Origin: Pedobacter faecalis | Lineage (GTDB): Bacteria; Bacteroidota; Bacteroidia; Sphingobacteriales; Sphingobacteriaceae | NCBI RefSeq assembly: GCF_030182585.1 | Contig: NZ_JARXOW010000001.1 | Location: 1,860,001-1,924,000 of the forward strand | Direction: 5' to 3' | DNA: 64,000 nt | In this document: in pieces, positions 1-8,438 of the stretch | How positions within the stretch are numbered: position 1 is the first letter of the stretch | How the letters are laid out: each line of letters opens with the position of its first letter | Position numbers and translations under genes: made by a program | The notes under the pieces: generated by a model | What the model was told of the DNA's origin: nothing | What the model saw: the letters and a program-made list of their open reading frames with translations, nothing else | Databases searched by the model: none

Positions 1-1587
1 GGTAAGATAACCGTTAGCGTTAAGCACGCCTCTTGAAAGTTCAAGTTTCCCGGATACGTATACCTCACTTTCCAATCGAATCTCAGCATCTGGATAAGCG
101 GCATTTACGACGAGGCCAGACGCCCGGAAAGTGCCGGGGCCTTCCAGCCTCGAGCCTTCGCCCGATAAAGTTAACTTTCGGTCATCGTCGACCTCAATAG
201 CGGCATCGAGCCCCAGGCGAACGCTGCAATTTAACTGAAGATCAGCGCCAACCGAAATTCGCGCGCCGCTATCAAGCCGAAGTCTGCCAAGGACTGCCGG
301 AGCGTTGATCCTTGCCAGACTGCCGGCAGAGATACAGATCTTGCTCTGGGAATCCGGTCTCTTGTTGTCGACCCAATTGCCCGATATATTCCAATCGGTG
401 CTTACTACACCCGTAAAGGTGATCCAAGTTGGGTCGCGCTCTTCTTTCCCAATATAAAAATTACTTTGATGCTGGCCTTGCGCTATATAGCTGTTGCGGA
501 TCATATAACCGGGTAGCGCCGTGTTAAATAACCGAACCTCGTCGACGAGGCCTTTAAAATAGAAGCCTCCGCTTTTCCCTTTTCCTACATAAAGCGAGCC
601 GCCGGATGCAGTCATACGAAGCGCGGTACTTGATACCGAACCTGAGGTTGACCCGTTAATATAAATGCCGGCGCTGCTGCTGTTTGTGCCGGTAACCGAA
701 TAATAGCATGCGATATGCGTCCATACGCCTGGACTTAGGATCTGGGTGGACATTCTGGAAAAAACCTGGCTGGCGGTACGGTATGTAATCAGTTCCAGCC
801 TTCCGTCTGGATTTATCTGCAGCTTCCAACCCATTCGGGCCAGACTATCATTGCCTGCAATAACCTGGACATCGTTGCCTCCCTCCCATTTAATCCAAGC
901 CATAAAAGTAAAACTGCTACTTGTATTCCCCTGCGTTTGCAAGAACTGATTGGTTCCATTGAACCGTGTGGCTCTACCAACCTTGCCTTCTACAACATCG
1001 GACAGGCTAAAACCCTCACCGCTCAAGTCTCTATGCGCGCTTACAGATTTCTGATCCCTGCTGCCAAAATCATGTCGTTCCCCATCCATGTGCCATACCC
1101 CGTCATACGTGTAGTTCCAGGTATTCAAGCCATCTTCAGAGCGACTTTCATGCAGGTCCTTGCCTGAATAGTAAAGATAGACGGAGGTTGGCGGCGTGGG
1201 TGATTTCGCAGCAGAAAGGCTAGGTACGCGCACCCAAAAACGATATTTCCCGGTTAAATGGTCGTACGACTCAATTTGAAAATTAAGCTTTGCGGCAGGG
1301 GCTTCTGCTGTGGCAAACGCAATGTTCCTTCCCTGCAGGTCATATACAGCGCCCTCGCATACAGCGGGTACTTGATATTTTAGCACATCATCCTCAATCT
1401 CCAGGAGCATAACGAGGTCGCTGATGTCATAATAGGTCTGACCCGAGCTTGTGTTTTTAAACTCCCCTTCAAATCTCGTCTTATCAAAGGTGATCTTCTT
1501 CCTGAACTCGTAACCAGCCATCCATGACTGAGCGGATAATAAAGACGGCAACAGCCATAGCAATGCAAAAAGTTTAATTCTACACAT
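1..1587 (-). CDS. Secreted DUF2341/LamG-type surface protein (C-terminus cut off by window edge)
   Basis: The reading frame is open from an ATG at 1587 down to base 1 (529 codons), so the C-terminus lies outside the window. An N-terminal signal peptide (about residues 1-20, ending LLSAQS) is followed by a DUF2341-like segment (about 25-150). A concanavalin/LamG-like sandwich follows (about 190-370, with FTFMAWIKW and GLVDEVRLFN motifs), then the start of repeat-like segments resembling WxxxxSTDWNISGNW repeats of Bacteroidota surface proteins. I infer a cell-surface or secreted, glycan- or adhesion-related role; a type IX secretion tail could lie in the missing part. It is divergent from the small PID-CTERM-like gene across a perfect palindrome. 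Family assignment is by eye from motif pattern; no enzymatic residues are visible. Confidence 0.75.
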   Translation of the reverse strand, partial: MCRIKLFALLWLLPSLLSAQSWMAGYEFRKKITFDKTRFEGEFKNTSSGQTYYDISDLVMLLEIEDDVLKYQVPAVCEGAVYDLQGRNIAFATAEAPAAKLNFQIESYDHLTGKYRFWVRVPSLSAAKSPTPPTSVYLYYSGKDLHESRSEDGLNTWNYTYDGVWHMDGERHDFGSRDQKSVSAHRDLSGEGFSLSDVVEGKVGRATRFNGTNQFLQTQGNTSSSFTFMAWIKWEGGNDVQVIAGNDSLARMGWKLQINPDGRLELITYRTASQVFSRMSTQILSPGVWTHIACYYSVTGTNSSSAGIYINGSTSGSVSSTALRMTASGGSLYVGKGKSGGFYFKGLVDEVRLFNTALPGYMIRNSYIAQGQHQSNFYIGKEERDPTWITFTGVVSTDWNISGNWVDNKRPDSQSKICISAGSLARINAPAVLGRLRLDSGARISVGADLQLNCSVRLGLDAAIEVDDDRKLTLSGEGSRLEGPGTFRASGLVVNAAYPDAEIRLESEVYVSGKLELSRGVLNANGYLT

Positions 1588-1634
1588 ACAATTGAAAAGT
1601 GCAGAAACTTAGTGGCCCCGGGATACCCACACCA

Positions 1635-1664
1635 AATATTAACCGGATATATCCGGTTAATATT
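1635..1664. promoter_or_regulatory. Perfect 30-bp palindrome between divergent genes
   Basis: Each half is AATATTAACCGGAT with a central AT, and the two arms match exactly across 30 bases. It lies 47 bases upstream of the LamG-protein start and 45 bases upstream of the PID-CTERM-like start. No T-run follows on either strand, so a terminator is unlikely. A dimeric-regulator operator serving both divergent genes is the simplest reading (inference). Confidence 0.5.
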
Positions 1665-1709
1665 AGCTGCCTGTTTCTAGCTTGTTGGATTAATCCATAG
1701 ACTTGGCCA

Positions 1710-1898
1710 ATGAAAAGGATATTATTGATTTGCTTGCTATGTGCAACAACGGCGTTGATGGCACAACCAGAAGACCCGGGACTGCCAGGGGGAGATCCGG
1801 ATGTTCCGCTGGACGGAGGAACGGGCTTCCTGCTGCTGGCCGGCGCCTTATATGGCGCTAAAAAATTAAAACAGCCTAAAGACAGAAATCGCCGTTAA
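1710..1898 (+). CDS. Small secreted protein with PID-CTERM-like C-terminal sorting signal
   Basis: This 62-residue protein is a signal peptide (MKRILLICLLCATTALMAQ), a short acidic/proline linker, then VPLDGG, a hydrophobic stretch (about residues 39-50) and the basic tail GAKKLKQPKDRNRR. This order (P-[IL]-D-GG, hydrophobic helix, GAKK) is that of PID-CTERM sorting signals of Bacteroidota, thought to be handled by an exosortase-like enzyme. There is almost no mature domain between the two signals, so it is close to a bare sorting tag. No exosortase is seen in the window. The stop lies 2 bases from that of the convergent kinase gene. The gene is real on layout grounds; its function is unknown. 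Confidence 0.7.
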   Translation: MKRILLICLLCATTALMAQPEDPGLPGGDPDVPLDGGTGFLLLAGALYGAKKLKQPKDRNRR

Positions 1899-1900
1899 GT

Positions 1901-2755
1901 TCAGATAAGGATGCCTTCACGTTTGAGTATGTAATGATAGATTTCTTCAATTGGCTTTTGAAGGATCTTACCAACTTTTACGCCGTTCGCCTCGCAAACA
2001 GCTTTCAAAACATCCTGATAATAATAGGCTATGGAACCAACAAAATGGCAGTCGAGGTTCTTATAGTCCGGGTAGTCTTTAATGTTTGTGTCTACAAATT
2101 CCTGAAAACCCTCTCTCAGTATAGTTTGTATAAAAGGGTGATCTAAATGCGCCGCCATAAACTTACTTATGGAAGCCAGATAGATATTTGCCGAGGGCCG
2201 CTGATACACATTGGTGATCACAGACTCTTTATTTATATCATATTTCTGAGCAAGTTCAATCCCTAATTCAGGCGGCATTTGTCCGTAAAGATAGCTGGTA
2301 ATCAGCTTCCTGCCGAAACTGGTTCCTGAGCCTTCATCTCCCAAAGCATATCCCAATCCGTGTGAACCGCTATGCACATCCGCTCCATCGAAATAGCATA
2401 TGTTTGACCCCGTACCTAGAATGCACGTAAGCCCTTCTTTGTCGCCGCAGGTGGCAAATGCTGAACCGAGGAGATCGTGCTCGACAGCCACGTAGGCGTT
2501 GGTAAAAAAGCTCGATATTCCGTTAGACATGACTTCTATCTTGTCGGGCGACGAACAGCCTGCTCCAAAGAAGTAGATTTCCCGGACCTTATCCACATAT
2601 GCAGCCAACTCCTTTTTTTTAGCAAGTATTTTGTAAATATCATGGGCATTCAAAAAGTAAGGATTAATGCCCTGTGTACTGAAAACGAGTTTTTCATCCG
2701 GACTGTAACCAATCCAGTCCGTTTTCGAAGAGCCACTGTCTGCTACGAGTATCAT
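1901..2755 (-). CDS. BadF/BadG-type ATPase, N-acetylglucosamine kinase-like
   Basis: The 284-residue protein has the ASKHA kinase fold signature: an N-terminal phosphate-1 loop (LVADSGSSKTDW, residues 3-14), a phosphate-2 loop (CILGTGSNICYFDG, about 111-124) and GDEGSGTSFGRKLI. The length fits the Bacteroidota GlcNAc-kinase-like branch of the BadF family. The likely reaction is ATP-dependent phosphorylation of an amino sugar salvaged from peptidoglycan or chitin, in the cytoplasm. It starts 17 bases after the TolC-family stop on the same strand and is probably read through from the efflux operon, although the functions look unrelated. Substrate is inferred from family only. Confidence 0.75.
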   Translation of the reverse strand: MILVADSGSSKTDWIGYSPDEKLVFSTQGINPYFLNAHDIYKILAKKKELAAYVDKVREIYFFGAGCSSPDKIEVMSNGISSFFTNAYVAVEHDLLGSAFATCGDKEGLTCILGTGSNICYFDGADVHSGSHGLGYALGDEGSGTSFGRKLITSYLYGQMPPELGIELAQKYDINKESVITNVYQRPSANIYLASISKFMAAHLDHPFIQTILREGFQEFVDTNIKDYPDYKNLDCHFVGSIAYYYQDVLKAVCEANGVKVGKILQKPIEEIYHYILKREGILI

Positions 2756-2772
2756 GCCATAAAAATAGCAAA

Positions 2773-4089
2773 TTATTGGATACTTAGCGTGCCGCTGATC
2801 TCTTGAAGAGCCACTTCCGTAAGCTTGGCCTGATGTTCAGCCTCCAGATGTCTGGCGACTGCGTCGATATAGTTCCGTTGCGCTTCACGGAGTTCCAGCG
2901 GGGCAATGCTTCCAAGCCGGTATTTCTCAAGCGTAATATCCAGACTTTGTTTGGCCACATCCACGTTATTGCTTTGTACCTTCAAGATGTCCAGATTTGT
3001 CCGATAATCCTGGTAAGCATTAAGTAATTGTGCGCCGATATTTTGGCGGGTTTGCTCAAGACTAAGCTCAGAGGAATTGATCTGCACTTTTGCGTTCCGC
3101 TCGTTTTGCCGCTGCAAAAAACCGTTGAAAATGTTGATGCTGGCCGTAACCCCATAAGTGAAACCGTTGGCACGTGTAGCTATGTTAAAGCCGGTCGGAC
3201 TGGTATTCCGTTGAACATCATATCCGCCATTTACACCTATAACCGGATAGCGCTGCCCTTTGATCTGTTTCAGGTTAAGTTCTGCGATTTTCTTATTGAT
3301 GAATGCATTTTGAAGGGCGGGATTGAGCTGTTCCGTTTGACTGGTAAGGGCTGTGTAGTCCAGTGCGGCATTGATCTGAATGTCTTCATCAACTTCAAAT
3401 GCTATATTCAGATCACGGGCCAGTATTCTGTTGAGTTCGGTTCTGGCATCTTTCAGCAAATTCAGTTCCTGAAGGTAGGCAGCGGTATCTGTGTTGTAGT
3501 CGACCTGCGCAGTAAGCACATCCAGCTTAGAACCCCTTCCCAGGCTTAGTTTGTTATCAGCTATCTGCAATCTTAGTGTAGATACATCGATAGCGCTGTC
3601 TCTGGCCGACACCAGTTTTTGCTCTTTTAAGACGGTATAGTAGCTGCTAACCACAGCGCTGATGGTCGACAATATTGCGGCTCTTGAATTCACCTCTCCT
3701 TGCTTTTCCAGCTCCTTCAGCCGCTCATAGTTCGTGAACATCTGCAGGCCATCGAAAATGGTCCAGCCCAAACCCACGCCATAACTCATATTGGTATTGC
3801 GCACGCCGCTCAGACTTTGCTCATTACCGTTACTTTGCGTCCTTGTAATATTTTGTCTGCCCGCACCTTCGCTAAAGGTACCTTCTACGCGTGGCAGCAT
3901 GCCGGCATTCCCTGGATTTACGTTATTCCTGGCTATCTCGAGATCATTATTTACGAGCTTGATATCATAATTGTTTTCCAATGCAATACTCACCGCTTCT
4001 CGAAGCGATAAACGCTCTTGTGAATATCCCGAAATTGTGAAGCACGAGATAGCTAAACAAGAAACTAATAGAAGTTTGTTAACCCGCAT
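2773..4089 (-). CDS. TolC-family outer membrane efflux protein
   Basis: The 438-residue protein has a signal peptide (about 1-23, ending SGYSQ), then two repeats of long amphipathic helices typical of outer membrane efflux proteins. SLREAVSIALENNYDIKL (about 27-44) and LEKYRLGSIAPLELREAQ near the C-terminus are characteristic. It would form the trimeric outer membrane duct of the tripartite pump. Its start overlaps the stop of the RND pump gene by 11 bases, which argues for translational coupling in the order adaptor, pump, duct. The substrate of the pump cannot be told from the sequence. Confidence 0.9.
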   Translation of the reverse strand: MRVNKLLLVSCLAISCFTISGYSQERLSLREAVSIALENNYDIKLVNNDLEIARNNVNPGNAGMLPRVEGTFSEGAGRQNITRTQSNGNEQSLSGVRNTNMSYGVGLGWTIFDGLQMFTNYERLKELEKQGEVNSRAAILSTISAVVSSYYTVLKEQKLVSARDSAIDVSTLRLQIADNKLSLGRGSKLDVLTAQVDYNTDTAAYLQELNLLKDARTELNRILARDLNIAFEVDEDIQINAALDYTALTSQTEQLNPALQNAFINKKIAELNLKQIKGQRYPVIGVNGGYDVQRNTSPTGFNIATRANGFTYGVTASINIFNGFLQRQNERNAKVQINSSELSLEQTRQNIGAQLLNAYQDYRTNLDILKVQSNNVDVAKQSLDITLEKYRLGSIAPLELREAQRNYIDAVARHLEAEHQAKLTEVALQEISGTLSIQ

Positions 4090-7000
4090 GTTGATCCCTT
4101 TTTATGTTTGCGTCCGCTTCATTTGCCAAGGCCGTTTTAAGCGATGCCTCCAGATCGGCATTGGCTTTATGTTCTTTTGACCAATAGGTATAGATGGCCG
4201 GAATAACGAAAAGCGTAAGGATCAGAGAGAAAGTGGTTCCGCCCACAATTACGATACCCATACCCATCCTGCTTTTAGCAGCCGCGCCCAGAGCCATGGC
4301 GATGGGCAGCGCACCAATGGCAATCGCTAAACTCGTCATAAGAATAGGCCTTAGCCTCGACACAGATGCTTCCCTGATCGCCTCCTTAACACTTTTGCCC
4401 TGCTCCTTAAGCTGGTTGGCAAATTCGACGATCAAGATACCGTTCTTCGTTACAAGTCCGATAAGCATAATGGTGCCGATCTGACTGAAGATATTCCAGC
4501 TCTGGCCGAACAGCCACAAGGACAGAAATGCTCCCGCCACCGCCATCGGAACCGTCAGAATAATAATTACCGGATCGATAAAACTCTCAAACTGCGCAGA
4601 CAGTATCAGATATACCAGCAGCAAGGCCAGCAGGAAGGCAAACAACGTGTTCGAAGAACTCTCTTTGAAATCCCTTGATTCTCCACCAAGATCGGTTGAA
4701 AATGACTCGTCGAGTACCTTCTCCGAGATCCGGTCCATGGCTTCTAGACCATCACCAATACTCTTGCCCGGCGACAAGCCCGCTGAAACGGTGGCCGAAA
4801 TGAAGCGGTTGTTTCGGTATAACTGCGGGGGACTGCTCTGCTCTTCGGCAGTAACGACGTTATCGAGCTGAATGAGCTGGTTGCGGCTATTTCTCACGTA
4901 AACGGAACTGAGATCGAGCGGAGCTTTGCGTTCGCTTGCTTCAAACTGACCGATTACCTGATATTGTTTGCCGTCCATAAAGAAATAGGAGAATCGCTGA
5001 CCGCTCAGGCCAAGCTGCAATGCCGTGCCGATATCCGCGGCAGAAACACCGAGCGCTTTGGCTTTGTCGCGATCTATAGTCAGATTGATTTCAGGCTTGT
5101 TAAATTTCAGGTTTACGTCTGAGGTGGTAAACGTAGGGTCTTTACCTACCTCATCCATGAAGACAGGCAGCTTTTCACGCAATTTTTCAAAATTCTGTGC
5201 CTGAATGATATAGTTGATAGGCAAGCCCCCGCGCCGACCCACGGAAATAGTAGGCTGCTGGGTAACCACCGCTTTGCCCTCTGTATATTTCCTGGTAATC
5301 GAAGTGAGTTTCGCGGCAATCTCCGCCTGGGAACGCTCGCGGTCGCCCGGATCCACCAATCCCATTCTTACAAAACCGCTGTTTGTCGACCCCCCACCAA
5401 ACCCGGGTGAAGTGATGGTGATGTTAACCTTTTTTTCGGGAACAGAATCATTGATCATGTCGACGATCTTTCCCATAAAGCGATCGGTATAAGCAAACGA
5501 GGAGCCCTCGGGTGTAGAGATATTCATATTTATTGCGCTCCGGTCATCGTATGGGGCGGTCTCTTTCGGTATAATGTTCCAAAATAATACGATCAGACCA
5601 ACGCATACGAGCAGAATAGGAACAGCAAGCCATTTTCTGGCGAGAAACTTATCAAGCCGCTCGGCATAACCATCGTTTAGTTTTACAAAGTAGGGTTCCG
5701 TAGCCTCATAAAACCTAGTCTTTTTATGCCCGCTCTTTTTCATCAGATAGGCGTTCAGCATTGGCGTGAGGGTAAGCGACACGAAAGCTGAGATCAATAC
5801 AGCTGCGCCTATCACCACACCGAACTCGCGGAACAGCCGCCCGACAAATCCCTCGAGAAAGATGACCGGAAGGAATACTGCGGCAAGCGTTATAGATATG
5901 GAGATTACCGCGAAAAAAATCTCATTAGACCCCTTTATTGCCGCTTCAAAGGGCGAGTAGCCTTCTTCAATCTTTTTAAAGATGTTTTCTGTAACCACAA
6001 TACCGTCGTCAACAACAAGCCCAGTGGCAAGTACAATGGCCAAAAGCGACAGCACGTTGATCGAAAACCCAAAAATATACATGATAAAGAAGGTAAAGAT
6101 CAGCGATACCGGTATATCAATAAGGGGTCGAAATGCAATGGCCCAATCACGAAAGAACAGGTAAATGATGAGTATAACCAGAATTAACGAAAGGACTATC
6201 GTTTCCGCAACCTCGGTAACGGATTGCTTGATAAACTTCGTCGTATCCAGCGAAATATTTAGTTTGATGTCTTTAGGGATATCTTTTTGCAGTTCTTCAA
6301 AACGGCGGTCAAATTCCTTTGAAATATCGAGGTAGTTAGCTCCAGGCTGCGGAATCAATCCGACCGCCACCATCGGCTTTCCTGACTCGCGTAGCACGGT
6401 TTCTTCATTCTCTGATGCCAGTTCCGCATATCCGATATCGCTCAGGCGCACAAGACTTCCCGAGTCGGATTTAAGGATCAGGTCATTGAACTGCTGTTCA
6501 TTAGTCAGCTTTCCAAGCGTTTTGACCGTGAGTTCCGTATTGGCTCCGGTGATGCGGCCTGAAGGCAATTCAACATTCTCCTGGTTCAGTGCATTGACGA
6601 TATCCTGAGAGGTAAGCCCGTAAGCAGCGAGCTTATCGGGGGCTATACGTATGCGCATGGCATATTTACGCTGACCCATGATGCGCACACTGCTCACTCC
6701 TGTGATGGTTTGCAAACGATCTGCAATCACATTTTCAGCATAGTCACTAAGCTCCATCACGTTCCGTTTGTCACTTTGTACGGTCATGGTAATTACCGCA
6801 TCGGAGTTGTCATCCGCTTTACTGACCACCGGATTTCCGTCGATATCCTTTGGCAAACTTCTGGCAGCCTGCGAAACCTTGTCGCGCACATCATTTGCCG
6901 CGTCATCAATATTTTTATCGAGATTGAATTCGATAGTGATGTTGCTGGAACCCTGATTACTGGACGAAGTGATGTTCCTGATTCCGTCGATACCATTAAT

Positions 7001-7210
7001 GGATTTTTCCAGCGGCTCTGTTATTTGAGATTCGATGATATCAGAATTTGCGCCCGGATAGGAAGTCCGCACAGATACTACGGTTGGCTCGATGTTGGGA
7101 AACTCCCTGACGCCGAGAAACGTATAGCCGATGATCCCGAAAAGGAGAATCATCAGGTTCATCACAATGGCCAGTACCGGCCGCTTTATACTCGTGGTAG
7201 AAATACTCAT
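4079..7210 (-). CDS. RND efflux transporter, inner membrane permease (HAE-1/AcrB-like)
   Basis: At 1043 residues this is the normal length of an AcrB-type pump. It shows the N-terminal membrane helix (about 10-30), porter-domain repeats, the proton-relay helix with VVDDGIVVTENIFKKIEEG, and the second half with LIGLVTKNGILIVEFANQL. The family exports drugs, dyes or detergents by proton antiport, working with a periplasmic adaptor and a TolC duct, both encoded next to it. The stop overlaps the tolC-like start, and the start is 5 bases after the adaptor stop. The VVDDG acidic pair argues for a proton-driven drug/multidrug pump rather than the heavy-metal branch, but this is inference. Confidence 0.93.
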   Translation of the reverse strand: MSISTTSIKRPVLAIVMNLMILLFGIIGYTFLGVREFPNIEPTVVSVRTSYPGANSDIIESQITEPLEKSINGIDGIRNITSSSNQGSSNITIEFNLDKNIDDAANDVRDKVSQAARSLPKDIDGNPVVSKADDNSDAVITMTVQSDKRNVMELSDYAENVIADRLQTITGVSSVRIMGQRKYAMRIRIAPDKLAAYGLTSQDIVNALNQENVELPSGRITGANTELTVKTLGKLTNEQQFNDLILKSDSGSLVRLSDIGYAELASENEETVLRESGKPMVAVGLIPQPGANYLDISKEFDRRFEELQKDIPKDIKLNISLDTTKFIKQSVTEVAETIVLSLILVILIIYLFFRDWAIAFRPLIDIPVSLIFTFFIMYIFGFSINVLSLLAIVLATGLVVDDGIVVTENIFKKIEEGYSPFEAAIKGSNEIFFAVISISITLAAVFLPVIFLEGFVGRLFREFGVVIGAAVLISAFVSLTLTPMLNAYLMKKSGHKKTRFYEATEPYFVKLNDGYAERLDKFLARKWLAVPILLVCVGLIVLFWNIIPKETAPYDDRSAINMNISTPEGSSFAYTDRFMGKIVDMINDSVPEKKVNITITSPGFGGGSTNSGFVRMGLVDPGDRERSQAEIAAKLTSITRKYTEGKAVVTQQPTISVGRRGGLPINYIIQAQNFEKLREKLPVFMDEVGKDPTFTTSDVNLKFNKPEINLTIDRDKAKALGVSAADIGTALQLGLSGQRFSYFFMDGKQYQVIGQFEASERKAPLDLSSVYVRNSRNQLIQLDNVVTAEEQSSPPQLYRNNRFISATVSAGLSPGKSIGDGLEAMDRISEKVLDESFSTDLGGESRDFKESSSNTLFAFLLALLLVYLILSAQFESFIDPVIIILTVPMAVAGAFLSLWLFGQSWNIFSQIGTIMLIGLVTKNGILIVEFANQLKEQGKSVKEAIREASVSRLRPILMTSLAIAIGALPIAMALGAAAKSRMGMGIVIVGGTTFSLILTLFVIPAIYTYWSKEHKANADLEASLKTALANEADANIKRDQHAG

Positions 7211-7215
7211 CTCAT

Positions 7216-8286
7216 TTATTGATTAACCACAGTTACTTTTACCGCAGCGTCAGGTTTCACGGCCATCGCCCCGGTGGTCAGCACCGTATCTCCTTGCTGC
7301 AAGCCGGCAGTTACCACGATATGTTCGGCGGTTCTGGTTCCGGTTTCGACTTTGACCTGCTGTGCTTTACCATTACGGCTTAGGAAGACTGTCTTCCCGT
7401 CCAGCACAGGTATTATCGCCTCATTAGGGATAAGAATAGCATCTTCTACAGCGCGCAGGTTAAGTTTTATTTTGGCAAAAGAGCCGGGCAACAGCTCACC
7501 GCTCGCATTTGGCACACTAGCCCTGATTTGCAGGGTACGCGTCTGCACATTTACGCCAGGCTCTATAGCGTACACTTTTCCTTTGAAAGTTTTATTTAAG
7601 CCGTCAGTGGTGAATGAAATCTCCGAGCCGTTGGTGATCTGCCCCATGTAACGCTCCGGCACAGAAAAGCTGATTTTTAAAGGATTAATGCTCGAAAGCC
7701 TTGCAATTAAAGTAGCCGGTGTGATATACTCACCTACAGATATCGAGCGTAAACCTATCTTACCGCTAAACGGTGCGTATATGGCGGTCCTGGCCAATTG
7801 AGCCCGAATAAGTTGAGTTTGAGCTTCGAGAGAACGCAGGTCGGCCAGCGAGGTATCGTATTCTTCCTGACTGATGGCACCTTTCTCCAGCAGTTGTCTG
7901 GATCTATTCTCTACAGTAGCGGAAAGCTTCTGCCGGGTCAGTGCCTCCTGCAGTTGTGCCTGGATGTCACGATCGTTAATTTTGACAAGCAAAGCTCCTT
8001 TACGCACGTCAGTCCCCTCCCTGAAGTTTATACCCGTCACCAATCCGGAAACCTCACTGCGAAGTTCAACAGCCTCATTCGCTTCCAGGGTACCGGTTAC
8101 TTCTAGAGCATTGTTAAAATTACCTGGTTTAACAACGATACCCTCAACCTGCAAACTTGAAGATCCTCCTGCCGGCCCGCGTTTACCGCCTTGTCCTTCC
8201 AGTTTCTTATTCGCATTAATACGATAGAAGACAAGCGACCCGATTCCTATCACAAGAAGTGCATAAATGATATATTTCAGTTTCAT
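7216..8286 (-). CDS. RND efflux periplasmic adaptor subunit (membrane fusion protein)
   Basis: I take the ATG at 8286 (MKLKYIIYALLVIG) rather than the upstream one at 8316, because it puts the hydrophobic anchor at the very N-terminus; the product is then 356 residues. After the anchor come a Gly-rich linker, a lipoyl-like half (LEANEAVELRSEVSGLV), a short helical hairpin, the second lipoyl half, a beta-barrel domain and a membrane-proximal domain. It bridges the inner membrane pump and the outer membrane duct. It is the first gene of the three-gene efflux operon. No local repressor of TetR or MarR type is adjacent. Confidence 0.9.
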   Translation of the reverse strand: MKLKYIIYALLVIGIGSLVFYRINANKKLEGQGGKRGPAGGSSSLQVEGIVVKPGNFNNALEVTGTLEANEAVELRSEVSGLVTGINFREGTDVRKGALLVKINDRDIQAQLQEALTRQKLSATVENRSRQLLEKGAISQEEYDTSLADLRSLEAQTQLIRAQLARTAIYAPFSGKIGLRSISVGEYITPATLIARLSSINPLKISFSVPERYMGQITNGSEISFTTDGLNKTFKGKVYAIEPGVNVQTRTLQIRASVPNASGELLPGSFAKIKLNLRAVEDAILIPNEAIIPVLDGKTVFLSRNGKAQQVKVETGTRTAEHIVVTAGLQQGDTVLTTGAMAVKPDAAVKVTVVNQ

Positions 8287-8438
8287 TCGTGTATATACTA
8301 GTCTGTAAACGTGCAAAAATATTCAAATATGATGCCTGTAAGAACTTGTATTAAGGTTGTTACGCGACCAAAATAAATGCTGATCTCCATTTTTGCTAAG
8401 TTTTTGGGTAAGTTTGGGCAATTTATTGTTTGTGTTAT

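Noticed and set aside
937..1167. Plus-strand frame of 76 codons
   Set aside because: It lies opposite the well-supported LamG-protein frame, has no signal or motif and is a shadow.
1635..1664. Terminator at the 30-bp palindrome
   Set aside because: It lies between divergent starts and neither side has a T-run.
3028..3549. Plus-strand frame of 173 codons opposite the TolC-like gene
   Set aside because: The TolC-like frame has a full family signature; the opposite frame has no recognisable protein pattern.
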